Shown one piece after another: positions 24,688 through 36,540 of a stretch of DNA of 64,000 nt (the first letter of the stretch is position 1; every line of letters starts with the position of its first letter). The notes under the pieces were generated by a model, which was not told the DNA's origin, ran no database searches, and was given only the letters and a program-made list of their open reading frames with translations. Where the stretch lies: the NCBI RefSeq assembly GCF_024586455.1, contig NC_065919.1, forward strand, positions 28,558,839 through 28,622,838. Direction: 5' to 3'. Position numbers and translations under genes: made by a program. Source of the DNA: Bactrocera neohumeralis (Eukaryota; Arthropoda; Insecta; Diptera; Tephritidae).

Positions 24688-25558
24688 CTAAGCGCTGATA
24701 TGATCGCCCTTCTTGGCGGCTATGGGCAGCTTCTCACCCTGTAAGAAGGGATTGTTGGGACCGCCGTGGCCTGTGGCAAAACCGTAGAATTTCTTAACCA
24801 CCGCATTTGGATTGTCCAAGCCGTTTTCATTCTGGAATTGATGCATCAAGAACTTCTCCATGGTCGAGGTCATCTCGTTGGCGCTAGCGTTGCTGTCCTG
24901 ACCGGCGCAATCAAACATATGCTCGTTGTCGCAGGTGCACTCCTGAGCAGCTTGAAATTCGCGACTGAAAATAGCGGTATTCTCAAAATCCGATATGCAA
25001 CCTTGACTCTCCTCATAGCCATAGGGACAGGGGTTCGGTGGATTGCAGTAGGCCGGCAATGTGGCATCGGTCTTGATGGCTGGAAAGCGATTGGGCATCT
25101 CGCCCATGCCGCCATTTATGTACTGGTGTCCCCACAAGGAACTGTGCTGCATGTACTCTTGATCGCGTATGGACGGATGCGAGCCGTACATGCCGCGATA
25201 CTCGTACTCATCCGGCCCGTTGTTGTTGTTCTTCGAGGAGCGCGACACCAGATCAACGCTTTTCGGCACATCACCAAGCAAATCGAAATAATTTTGCACC
25301 GGATCGATGTCCTTGTCCATGCGGTTTAGCAGCTCGGTGAGCAGCACATCGGCGAAAATATTGTCTTTGGGCATGGCGTTGAAAGCGGTGACATTTTGTT
25401 GACTGCCAAACAAGAAAATGGCGTAGAGCACAAAGCAAAAAGCGCCTAGAAGTAGACAATTTTATTTGTGTTACAAATCACCACTATTTAAGTTCAAATA
25501 TATGCATTTCCAATGGCTGGTTATTAATATCAATCTTACCGTTACGTTGAGCAGCCAT
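24688..25558 (-). CDS. 7B2: Neuroendocrine protein 7B2 (secretogranin V), 258 aa
   Basis: Secretory-pathway chaperone and inhibitor of prohormone convertase 2 (amontillado in flies). Two exons: 25540-25558 (19 nt: MAAQRN plus one base; donor GTAAG) and 24688-25445 (acceptor CTACTTCTAG; stop TAG). Joined, the N-terminus becomes MAAQRNGAFCFVLYAIFLFG, a signal peptide. The signature CNPPNPCP lies at residues 140-147, followed by further cysteines (GCISDF, CTCDN, FDCAG). The C-terminus has the conserved NPFLQGEKL and a dibasic KK before the end, as in the convertase-inhibitory tail of the family. The length fits the family. Confidence 0.93.
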
Positions 25559-28098
25559 ATTGTTAATGATAAGCCACTGCGTGTTTTTCCGTTTTCAATC
25601 ACTCATTCGCTGTTTGTATCTACGTATACTATGTAGTGACGTTCGACGAATTATCGATTTTCCACGGTGGCAGCGCTACAAAAACACCATGGCTCGTGGT
25701 GGTTTTATACCCGGCGTACAGCTCACTGGGTAGTATGATTTTTGAGAATAACGGATTTTTATACATAGGTTTTGAATTGTATATTTTACAAAAAAATATT
25801 TAAAAAGTAATTACTTTTAATTTTATTATGTATATTTAGCGTTCGCAAGAAAATTGATCGTTTCTACTTCTGTACTGGCGGCAATAGTGTTTGAAATTGC
25901 AATATTCTTTTGAAATTTATATGTAAAGCATAATATAATACTAATTGTTCATTTGTAATTTGAATATAGGGCATATACATATGTACATATAATCACCGAA
26001 ATTCATTTCTCACAAAAAATTTGTCAGCTCTTCCGGGTCGTCTAAAATAATTTTTAAAATGCCCGTTTTGTAGGTTAAAGGTGATGTATTCACTTGCAAG
26101 CCAAACAAAAATATTTTTTTTTCCTTAATGTATGTACATATTTTGAGGAAAAATTGATAAAAATTAATGAAATTCGTTTTATTTTTCTTAATTTATTTTG
26201 AAGAACAAATAATTAACAACATACGTATAAAAAATTAATTTACTTTAATTAACCGGGACTCGTTTAGAAAATATTCCTTCATCAAAAAAAAAAATGGCTG
26301 ACTGTGAGGATTTTCTTTAAGTATCTCAAAAGATATTTCTGGAAAAGTTTTCGCTTCAAAGTGGCTTAAATATACGAAATCATTATCAGAAATTTCATTC
26401 CTTCAATCATTACCTCACAAATATATTCACAAAAGTCATGTAGAATTTTTAAGTCGATCTATCCAGCACAGACGTATTTCGGATAAATTTTCCAGGCCAA
26501 CTCACCGACACAATTTCGAAAAAAATAATCTAAAATTGTGGAAACCAATTAACCTAAGTTGAATTTTTTTTTACAAATACGATTATACCTCCGAAGAAAT
26601 TTTCAAAACCGATTAGAAAATAATTATTTTTGTTTGAAACTCGTAAGTGGATATAAATCGTTAAAAGCAAAACTATTTTCTTGGAAACTTGTTCAAAAAT
26701 TTGACATATTATCATTATAAAATATTGCGGCGTCGCGCGTGAGGTATAAAAAATGATATGGCGCCCGAATTTATGCTAATCTTTTCATTTATCTTCAGCA
26801 GCAATGGTTGTTGCCTGTGTATTTTGCTGTTGTTGTAACGGCAACAGTTGTTTGACGCAAATGTGTATGTTGACAATAGATATAAATATATACATTTGTA
26901 GGAATATATACCTACATTTATTTAAGAAGGAGTTTTTTTCAGTACAGTAATAGTTGCTCGTAAATCTGTGCGCAGACCTAATTATATTATATTATAAATC
27001 GGTGACAACATTAAACGAACAAAAGTCGGTTACAAAATCGGAAAATGCTAAATAAATTAGAAAATTATAAGAAAGAGGAAAATATTATAGCGTCAATGCT
27101 GTAGGTATATCTTTTTTGAATATACAGTCAAACCTGGATAAGCGAGAGTTCAAGGGAGCTCAATCTCATTCTCGCTTATAGAGGTTTCTCGCTAACCCGA
27201 GTGCGATAAAATAACAAAGTTATTTAGTTCCACGCAATAGTATAGGCACAATATTGACAAGAAAACAATACAAAAACAATTGTAGGAATTTTCACGAAAG
27301 TTAAGAATGAGCCATAAAATAGCAGATGTTAAATTTTGTAGTTTGTTTTGTCATTTGTTACTGTATTTGTGTATCTTTTATGTATGTATGTATTCTTATT
27401 ATAACTATAGTTCCTCCTAAATAATATACATTAATAAATAAAGCTTGACTGTCGCTTATAGAGGTATAGATAAGTATTATTCTCACTTACGGAGGTCCAT
27501 GAGGGAAAAACGACTCTCTCTTATAGAGGATTCTGTTTCTCGCTAATAGAGGTTTTGGGAGCTTAAAATGACGGGTCCTGGCTCTCACTCTCACTTATAG
27601 AGTCTTCTTACTAATCCAGTTCTCACTTACCCAGGTTTGACTGTATATAATATAATTTTAAGTAGTGTGGAGCATCATACCCCAGATCGGCTTCCCATAA
27701 ATTCAAGATATTAAATTGTAACAAATTAAGCTTAAGCAATAACCTTGACATCCAATATTTCTCAACACGAACACAATTTGGCCATTTTATGTAGACTTAA
27801 AAAATCTGTAAACTTCATTTAAAAATTATTATTTTTTTATATCCGTTTATCTTATCCATTAACTCAATAAAAATATGCTTGGGAAATGACAAATGAAGTT
27901 TCCTATAAATACTAATTTCCATCTGTTGGCAACACCTCCTCTCACAACAGCTGATTGCTGCCAGAAAAACAATAGAAAACCAAGTTTGTGCAAAATTACG
28001 CGCGCAACGCTTTAATAAATTCTCAAATTAGAACGCGAGCTAGGGTATTTTATAGCTAATGGTTATTGCATACAAATTAAATGTAATTATTTAACAAA
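25559..28098. other. Intergenic between 7B2 and hd (divergent)
   Basis: Holds the promoters of the divergently transcribed 7B2 (minus) and hd (plus) and an AT-rich interval with a pogo-like MITE at 27125-27643. A TATAAAA-like string at 26743 followed by a short Cys-rich frame (about 26805) was considered and not accepted as a gene. Confidence 0.5.
27125..27643. mobile_element. pogo/Tigger-like MITE, 519 bp, TA target site
   Basis: Both ends read CAGTCAAACCTGG inward (27125-27137 and inverse 27631-27643), flanked by TA on each side. Inside, the phrase CTCGCTTATAGAGG and close variants recurs several times. CAGT-starting ends with a TA duplication match pogo/Tigger-type elements as I know them. 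No transposase frame is present, so it is non-autonomous. Confidence 0.75.
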
Positions 28099-30036
28099 AT
28101 GTCAACAACAAAACCGTGCAATCAACAAAATTGGAAGCATCCAGATGAGGTAGAAAGGTGCATTTTTAGTATTATACGAAATAATACATGTCGTTTGCCT
28201 CCACTCCATTTAGCTCATAAAATTGCATCGATTGAAGCAAAAGAAAAAGCAGCTGGCCGCACGCTTAAATCAAAACACAAATTTGCCAATTGTAGAGAAA
28301 TGCGGACTCGATAAAGAGAGCTTGTTGGAGGCGAAAATAGCGCAAAAGCGAAAGAATCCCTTTGCAATGTAAGAAAATGTTTGTTTTTCACAAATCACAT
28401 TTTAAATATTTATTTTATTTACGCATATTTAGAAAATCTGAGACGAAACGTACACGTACCGACGACACGCCGCTCATTGAAGATGACACGCTCCTTGCTT
28501 TTGTCAACACACCTCCGCCACAGAAAGATGCATTTGTGCGCGAAACACCCACACGTCCTCCACCAGCCAAGTTGACACTGCAACCATTCGATCCGAAATC
28601 ATTTGCGGCTATGCTCCATGGCACTGCGATGGCCGAAGATGACGAAGCTGCTTTAGAGGAACAAAAATTTACTAAGCATTTACCAATGGATTGGAGCATC
28701 AAAACACGTGTACGCTTATTTTGTCGCAGTGAATTGCCAACAACTACGCTAAAAACAAGTCAATTGGCTAGCGGTTTGACTAGCTTCGTGCGGTGCATTG
28801 ATCCTCAGAATGCGCAGTGCGGTTTAGATATTTCTCCTGCCACACGTTTCAATCAGGCCAGTTACTATTGGCAACATCCTTATCTCCCTTGGATGACGTT
28901 ATTTCCACGTAATACCAAAACTAATAACGGTATAGTGCTTGGCGAACGTGAACGCAAATCTTTAGCAGACGATTGGGATTACAGTTTTAGGGGATTATTT
29001 CAACTTTTGCGCGCACGTCAGTGTCCTTACTTTTATCTGTGCGCAAATACGTTTACAGTACTTTTTCGTGCAGCTGGCACTGGTGGCTGTGTGGAAACTC
29101 ATGCTCTTATGTCGCCTAGCACACGCGGTGTGCGCAGCGCTTTACGCCAAGAGGGCATAGAATACTCAATGCCATTGAAAAAGGATAGCGCATTAAATAA
29201 GTCTGATGAAGGTAACTTCACAGAAGAGAGTAACAGCGTCGATGCAGCTACTGAAGGTATTCATACAATATTTTAATTTATTATGTTTTTACTAACAAAC
29301 TGTACCAACAGGAAATATTGGCCGCCCCGCTGACACTTCCAACGAATTGCTAGCAGAGGAAGACGAGGAAGATACTGATAATTTTTTGGAAAATCTTGAA
29401 GTGAACGATAAGGATTTAAGAAGAATTCAAACCGAGCATGCGCGCAAGCTAAACGTGCAAGAAATGTCCGATGATTTCAGCGAAAACTCACTATTGCTTA
29501 TAGAAGGTGTTGAATGTCAAGGATTTTTTAGTTTTCTGCTCAATGCCAAAAGTACAATTTCTAATGTGGGTAAACTGGCAGGCATTCCACCTACCCTATT
29601 AGCTCCGGTGGCATTCCCCAAAGCTACGATGCAGCAATTAGCAACACGCTCGAGTAAAGTGCGCATGGATGGTGTTGACTACAATAGTATTGAAGTGAAA
29701 GGTGTGATATTACCATCTTTCTTGCCATACGCCTGCAGTTTGCTAGGGGAAAGTAAAGACACATTTAGCGCAACGCTTGCCACTAACAATAATACGCTGG
29801 CGTTTAGTAAAGCAACTCAATGTTTACTGGAGAAGGCTGTAGCTGAAGCAGATGCACAACAACAACCGAAAGCAAGCGATGATGAAGCAGCTGGGCAGGT
29901 GTTTGGGCAAGAAAACTTATCAGACTGTGGTCTGATATCCAGTGTTGTAGAGTGCATGTGTCGTACGGGACATAATGCCGTCGCCCTTTTAGAACGTGTT
30001 TGTTACGATAAAGAATACGGCTACGCATGGAGTTGA
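28099..30036 (+). CDS. hd: Humpty dumpty / DONSON-family replication protein, 584 aa
   Basis: Donson proteins act in replication initiation and fork stability in the nucleus; Drosophila humpty dumpty is needed for endocycles and gene amplification. Exons: 28099-28149, 28214-28368, 28433-29256, 29312-30036 (TGA). The first intron is only 64 nt; splicing it gives WKHPDE then LIKLHRLKQKKKQL, matching the family start. Reading through instead stops at 28312. Conserved family blocks include DWSIKTRVRLFC, the LASGLTSFVRC region, WQHPYLPWMTLFPR and FTVLFRAAG, and the C-terminal LPSFLPYACS. Acidic low-complexity segments separate them. The stop lies 136 bp from the convergent RPB6 stop. Confidence 0.9.
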
Positions 30037-30112
30037 CAAGTATAAAATTGTTCCAAGAACTTAGAAATAAGATACTTTCCATAAAGCATATACTCATAGA
30101 TAATGTGGCAAC

Positions 30113-30150
30113 TAATAAAAACAAATTTTCAAAAAAATATTTTTAATAAA
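30113..30150. terminator. Overlapping 3' ends of hd and RPB6
   Basis: AATAAA at about 30114 can serve the plus-strand hd transcript. The string TTTAATAAAA at about 30143 offers ATTAAA on the minus strand for RPB6. The two signals imply very short and probably overlapping 3' UTRs. Usage is inferred from position only. Confidence 0.4.
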
Positions 30151-30172
30151 ATCTACGCTTTAAAATTACTAC

Positions 30173-30691
30173 TTAATGATCCACTATAATTAATTCATCT
30201 ATGCTCCAATCCTCATATGAGTGATCTGGCAGGAATCGTCTTATGATAATTGGTATTTTTTTCTGCTTCAATTCTTTCATTGCGATCTGTAGCGGATCAG
30301 TTTCACCTTCCAATTCCACCATTATAGGTGCACACATAGCAATTTGTAGCGCACGCGTACCCAATACACGCGCGCGTTCGTATTTCGTCATGTATTTTGT
30401 GGTAATACGTTTTGACTTAGGTACACCACCCCCTGCACTTCCTTGCGCTATAATTTCTATATTATCGGCCTCCTCTTCCTGATTAATATCATCAATGTTG
30501 TCCTCCTCGTCAACATCATCGAATTCATCACCACCGACACTAAAAATAAAACAAAAACAAATTAAATTAAAATTCTTAAAGGTCTAAGAGTGCTTGACCG
30601 AAACGTGGCTTCTTTTGGATGTCTCTAAAATTAATTTATTTTTGTGAAGTTTTTATACTTACTCATCATTATCATAATCTCCATCATCCAT
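30173..30691 (-). CDS. RpII18: RNA polymerases I/II/III subunit RPB6 (ABC14.4), 131 aa
   Basis: Shared small subunit of all three nuclear RNA polymerases. Exons on the minus strand: 30663-30691 (MDDGDYDND plus two bases; donor GTAAGT) and 30173-30539 (acceptor TTTTTAG; stop TAA). The product has an acidic N-terminal tail (about residues 1-55) and then the conserved core KSKRITTKYMTKYERARVLG, RALQIAMCAPIMVEL, IPIIIRRFLPD and the terminal DWSIDELIIVDH. At 131 residues it equals the usual insect length. It is convergent with hd and divergent from the candidate exon at 31693. Confidence 0.96.
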
Positions 30692-31692
30692 ATTGTGAGT
30701 TAAGAGTTAATATTAAATTTAATAATAGTAAAGTACGTACGTATTTCAAAATTTCTCTACGGCGTGCACGAAAAACGACAAGCGATGTATTTGTTCTTGT
30801 TCTTGTACAAATAGCTGTCATTTTGCAGCTCTGTTCGATTTTGAGCGGAGGTTGCCACCGTCAATGTTGGGTATATTTATAGCAAATATGCGAATACTTT
30901 AACATAAATTCAACTCATGAATTTGTTTTCAAAGTAATTTTTGCAAAAGACATTTATATAGTTTAGTTTGCTTTTAATTTCCAATTTATAATATAAAATA
31001 TTACCACTATAGATGGTATACAAAACATCTCCCTCAATAATGAAAATATTTGCTGTAAACAAAAAATTTATTACGATTCGTTTGAACCCATAAAATTGCC
31101 TCCATCACATGTAGTTGGCAACACATCGTGTAGTCAATTATAATTTCATTTTATTCGACATTGTTTTTGTTTAGTATTTTCTCGGTAGTGAAATTGAATT
31201 GTTATGTTCGTGGTTTCCGTTGCCTTATTAATTTTTATAAATTATCGCACTTATTATTGTTGTAAACGTTTTAATTAAACAAGCGGTTCCTGAAAAAAAT
31301 TATACTTATGCTTTCATATACACAACTGTTTGGTTATACTTTTCAAAGTACCTGAAGTGTTAAAAAAGAGTAATTCAAATCGGGACTTTTGCTCAGTGAA
31401 AAAAGTGATTAAGCAACATAATTAGGTGTTAAAGTGGAAAGCACTTTTTACCGCATATTTGCATATGCTTGTAATTGAGAAAGTGCGTATTTTTACAGCA
31501 ATTAATTAAGGGATATCTGCACAAAAGTACAAGTTCTTACCTCTAAATTCGGCATAGTATTTGACATATCGACTTTTCTTGAAGTTCTAAAATACTTCAA
31601 TTTACTTGCCAATACACTACAATACAAAGATAAAGCAACAACACAAACAGGAAAAATACATATTTTTTTTAAAAGAAACCGGAACAAAGCAT

Positions 31693-31759
31693 ATGGTGGA
31701 CACCCACTGTTCACTGGAGGCGGACACGTTGATGCCCAAAACACCAAAAAGCTATCAAG
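31693..31759 (+). CDS. Candidate first coding exon of an unidentified gene (partial)
   Basis: An ATG at 31693 opens 22 codons (MVDTHCSLEADTLMPKTPK, then SYQ) and ends CAAG/GTGAAT at 31760, a good donor, phase 1. The stretch is markedly richer in GC than the DNA on both sides. A TCAGTG initiator-like string lies upstream near 31394. I do not recognise the protein and could not find the next exon in the window; the following intron would be long or hold very short exons. A noncoding explanation remains possible. Confidence 0.4.
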
Positions 31760-34339
31760 GTGAATAAAGTGACTTTATTTTATTATATCGCATAACATTT
31801 AAGAATATATACATATACATATGTGCTCCTTAATGCGCATATGCACTTGCGTTATTTAATATTTATATGTAGATGTATTAAACCGATAAAACGAGTTTTA
31901 TAACAAAGTTCTCCTTGCTGCCAATTATCAAAGTGCTAATGAATTGCAAAATTTGTGTGTCTGTTTGTAAGTCTATGCTTGTTGTACACATGTGTATGTG
32001 CTCATTTTATACAGCTTTGATCAAGCAAAGGGAGCATTTTGCTTTAATTTTACCTTAAATATTACAAAATAGTAAACGCTTTGTAAATGCATGTAAGTCT
32101 AGATATATTAGCTTACGATTTAATTTAGTGGCAGATTTGGCCGTATTAATATTAATTTGGTTCTGCAATGAACCAATCTGAACAAACAAACCAAATATAA
32201 AATTTTTGGGATTTCCAGTCATTGAGCAGTATACCTTAACAAAATGCAGTACCTACTTCGGAGACTTACTCAATGTTTTCTTACACAAACCGATCTATTA
32301 TCTGATTTTCATATGCTATATCAAACGATTGCAGACTCTGTGTTAATATCCTTTGCATAACGGTGAAAAACATTCCTACAACTTTTCTGTATTTAATTTT
32401 CAATTCCACCTAAACTTGCCACATGCTTTTTCCATTTCCTTATCTGCTTTCGCTTTTGTTTTTTTCGAAATGAACTAATGTATGCTGATTATTTATACTG
32501 CAAATATAAATGTTTGTATATACTGTCCATACAACTGTAAAGCTGTACGCTTTACGTGGATTAACGAAGTCAAGGCATGCAGGCACGTAAATTGTTCGCT
32601 GTCATGTCTGTATGTATTACTTTTATTGTTCTTAATACTGCTTACGAATGCAGGACACAAACCAGAAATTAAACTGCATTGTGCAAAACAAAACACCATC
32701 ATTAAATGTTTACAAAAAAAAATTCCATGACACTGAGTGACTAACTGACATGTGTGTAAATATGTGCAAACATATGTGTAGTATATATGTATGTATGGCG
32801 ATAAGGTAGCTAAATAGTATTCTGCGAGAACGTTAACTTGTGATATCACATAACCACAGTTGGGCACTTCGCTTTAACCTGAACTGCCAAATAGCAATGC
32901 GAAACAATGCAGTATTCTTTGTGTTATTATGAAAATATAATAGTATGTACATATGTATGTGTATGTAAGTTGGGTATATTTCTACATATCAGTATCAAAT
33001 AAGACTTTTGCAATGTTCAGGTGTAGCGCTGAACTACATGATTGAATACATGTTTACAACCTGATTGCCGGGTTGTATATTAGCACAGGTCATTTTACTT
33101 TTTTGCCGCATTAATTAAAAATGATAACTGCTTATTGGCAAGACCTTAGGATTTTAAACTAGAATACTTTTTATAGAATTTAAATGAATTCAAATATAGC
33201 AAGTTTGTTATTGAAATGAGAAACAGGAATGCAAAAACTGGCTTGTTATGGCAAATATTATAAATATTTTTTTTTTATTGTTTTATAAATAAATAACGTA
33301 AATAGTACATACTGGTGAATACTTTAGACGCTTGCCAAAAAATAATTATTCTTAAAATAAATAAATATAATGAAACTTTCAAGAAATGAAGTCCAACATC
33401 ATTATTTAATTATTTCATAACCTTTGATTACCAAATTAAGGTTATGTTGAGAATAAATTTTACTTTTTTTTTAGAATTGATTTATTAAAAACAAGAAAAC
33501 GTTAAGCTCAGTTGCACCGTTTTCCTTCTGGGTGTTACACTTCAAACTTAATATACAGTTCAGTATAAGTACAGTAAACAAATACATACATAGTGGAGAC
33601 GCCTTGAAGAATCACATTTGATATAACGTTGAGAACTATTTTTCTCTCAAGCTGAGAAAAATGTTTCTGCTAAGTTAAAATACTCTTTGTGTTGAGAATT
33701 TGACACCAGTGGAAGTACTGCTGATGCACAATGGTAGAGGTTTGAGAAGAGACCGTTCCCACGACAGTCGGATATACGTAACCCGGACGGACCATGATCT
33801 TTAGCCAGTTATAGACTGTCATCTGGGCAGAATTTTGCCGATAGAAACTTATTTGAGTGGAAAAGTATAAAATTTTTGTATAATATAAATAAGAAAAATG
33901 CAGTAGAGAATCAAATTTTGAACTCTTTTGTAGGAAGTGTTTAAAATGCATAATGTATTTGTCGTGGTAATATATACATTTCACATAATTATTCTGCGCA
34001 GTCGCTAATCGTTTGAACGTAGAATGTCGGGACTTTTATGGACATTTCATTATCTTATCATTAAAAAATTGCATTTGTGGAGATTAAAGACTAGAAAGAA
34101 ACAAAGAACGTCCCAGGTAGATGTGTACTTACAAATACCTTGTAGTAAAATCAAATAGTTATAAACTACTTTTAAACTAGTACGAAGCCCCAGTCCAATT
34201 AGTTATTCTCTTGGACTGGCTTTGTTCGATGTAATGTAGAATGTCACCTAATTAATTGTCCAATTTTGGTCAAAAATATGCCACTCTCAGCTTACAGCGC
34301 CCAGTGTAAAATACACGTATGACAAGTAGTCTGACTTTG

Positions 34340-34960
34340 TTCCTAAGGAGGTTGATTACATATTTAAACCTACTGAGGTTGTAACACCCCATTAGCAACT
34401 TGGCATGGCGCATGCCTGGGAGTTATTGCCAGTACCTCTCTCTGCTTACTCCTTCTTCCTTGCGAAGCAGCTCCTTTATAGTATGAGGGCCTCCCTTGTT
34501 AAAGGATGCTGCGGAGCGGGCGAGCTCATCAGCCAATTCATTCCCGCCTATACCTTTGTTACCGGGCACTCAGATAAGGTGCACTTGATTACGTTCCGAT
34601 AGACTGTTCAGCTGTTATCTACACTCCTGTAGCGATTTGATCTTGTAGGTAGAGATTACTTTAAGTGCCGCTTGACTGTCGCTAAGTATGGTTTATCTTT
34701 ACGAACCGACTTTTGGCAACGATTTTTGCTTGAAATATGCTCAGAAAACTTCCTTTGGGTATGGAGAGTTTGGTGGATGGTCCTGCGACTTCTGCACCAA
34801 TCCTCTCCGACGTTTTCGAGCCGTACTATCCCTTTTACCTTCTTAGTGAAGTTTACCCTTTTGGTAATGCTGTCCCTTGGGAGAAGAGCCAATGGTATTA
34901 CACCACTTAAGTCCTTCCTACCTCTGCCAAACCTTCTTGTTATACGCATATAACCACCCA
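34340..34960 (-). pseudogene. LINE fragment, RNase H domain
   Basis: Translation of the minus strand in joined frames gives SDSQAALKVISTYKIKSLQE and then VPGNKGIGGNELADELARSA, the RNase H signature of LINEs that carry this domain. It is preceded by a degraded linker with GEDWC and TKLSIP motifs. Stops and frame changes show it is dead. It probably belongs to the same broad family as the minus-strand LINE at 60180-63080. Confidence 0.75.
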
Positions 34961-35308
34961 TATAACCTATTGATTAAGATTGAGATAACGAGCCTTTACT
35001 CTTTGTACATTGAAATCTATACTATGTACATAAATACACACATACAAATATAGGTACATACACATGCATACTCATCAAGTTGTGGAATATACCATATGTA
35101 CATCATTTCATACATACATATGTATATCATAATTGCGCCGGTGCCCACATTGCATTTTTTTCTAAGGTTAGCGGCGCTACTTCGCAGACAACACGCTGTC
35201 ACTTTCTTTTTGTTCAATGAACTTGTTCATTCGGCTTTCAAGCGTTTCAGCATTTCTTAATTTTTTAGGTTCGGTTTTGCATTAGCTTTTTACCAGAACT
35301 TTAAAAAT

Positions 35309-36174
35309 TGCCTTGAAGTAAAAGTGCTGAGTTAATATGTAAAATAAATTAATTTTAATTAAAAAATGTGTTTCATAAATTATTTTGTTTGTAAATAATT
35401 ATATTAATATGAAAGGAAAAGTTATAAAAAACAAGTAAGGAAGGGCTAAGTTCGGGTGTCACCGAACATTTTATACTCTCGCATGATAAAGTGATAATCG
35501 AGATTTCATTATACGTCATTTACATATATTTCAAATACCGTATTTTTGTAAAGTTTTATTCCGCTATCATCATTGGTTCCTAATGTATATTGAATTCAAA
35601 ATAGCGTTATATTGGAAGAAGATGGTTGTGAACCGATTTCACACATTTCGTACATGTCATCAGGGTGTTAAGAAAATATTATATACCGAATTTCATTTTC
35701 TGAGATATGGTTTTTGGTCCATAAGTGGGCGAGGCCACGCCCATTTTCAATTTTTAAAAAAAGCCTGGGTGCAGCTTTTTTGATTTTCAACATAAGGTTG
35801 GGAGGTGGGCGTGGTTATTATCCGATTTTTTGCATGTATATGGAAATGCCTGAAGAAAACGACTGCTTTTTACGAGATACGAACTTAGTAGGGGGCGGGG
35901 CCACGCCCAATGCCCCTTCCTAATGCGATCAAGCTTGTGCCAAATTTCATTTATTATCTTTATTTTTTAGGTTTTCGGTTTTGCCATTTTGTGGGCGTGG
36001 CAGTTGGCCGATTTTGTCCATCTTCACTTAACCTTCTTATGGAAAAATACGTGCCTTGAAGTAAAAGTGCTGAGTTAATATGTAAAATAAATTAATTTTA
36101 ATTAAAAAATGTGTTTCATAAATTATTTTGTTTGTACATAATTATATTAATATGAAAGGAAAACTTATAAAAAA
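35309..36174. repeat. 123-bp direct repeats flanking a 620-bp inverted repeat arm
   Basis: The bases 35309-35431 and 36052-36174 are the same 123-bp sequence with about two differences (starting TGCCTTGAAGTAAAAGTGCT). Between them, 35432-36051 is a partial inverted copy of the CTCTCGCAACAA repeat, starting ACAAGTAAGGAAGGGC. It pairs with the copy at about 36790-37558, so the region could fold back on itself. Confidence 0.8.
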
Positions 36175-36540
36175 TTATATATATAATATTCAGATTGTTC
36201 ATGAAAATTTTGCATCCAAAGGATAGCTTTAGCTGAGAAATCTTTAGGTAGTTCGACAAAGAAGATATGTAGCATAATTAAAATAAATAATTTGTCAACT
36301 CATACGGAAGAATCAGCTGTTTTGAATAAGAAGAAGAAATCATACAAAATCATTAAAATGTAAACAAGAAATTCATGAGAAAAACATAGAAAAGGTTATT
36401 TGACGTTATGGATTAGAAAATATATTTATAAGAAGGCCTTTTTGGGGTAGTGTAATTATCACAATAGTCATTACGCAACAAAACTATTAAAATGTGTGGA
36501 ACAACATTTTTTAATTGTCTGTGTCGAATCAAGAAAGCAA

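Larger units (their letters stand above)
30692..35308. other. Gene-poor interval, upstream of RPB6
   Basis: Apart from the candidate exon at 31693 and a LINE RNase H fragment at about 34340-34960, only AT-rich DNA with TACATA-type microsatellites (for example 31805-31825, 32770-32790, 32945-32970) and a scrap of the ATACCCTGTTCAGGGTAT repeat at 33500-33570. Confidence 0.5.

Noticed and set aside
24766..25329. 187-codon plus-strand open frame across the 7B2 gene
   Set aside because: It is antisense to the 7B2 second exon, whose minus frame has a signal peptide, the PPNPCP signature and matching splice sites; the plus frame has no domain.
26743..26960. Short Cys-rich plus frame starting near 26805 after a TATAAAA-like string
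   Set aside because: The peptide is made of TGT/GTT runs common in fly noncoding DNA, with no conservation or splice support.
28150..28314. Continuation of the hd first exon without splicing
   Set aside because: Reading through stops at 28312 and loses similarity; removing 28150-28213 gives the conserved LKQKKK region in frame.
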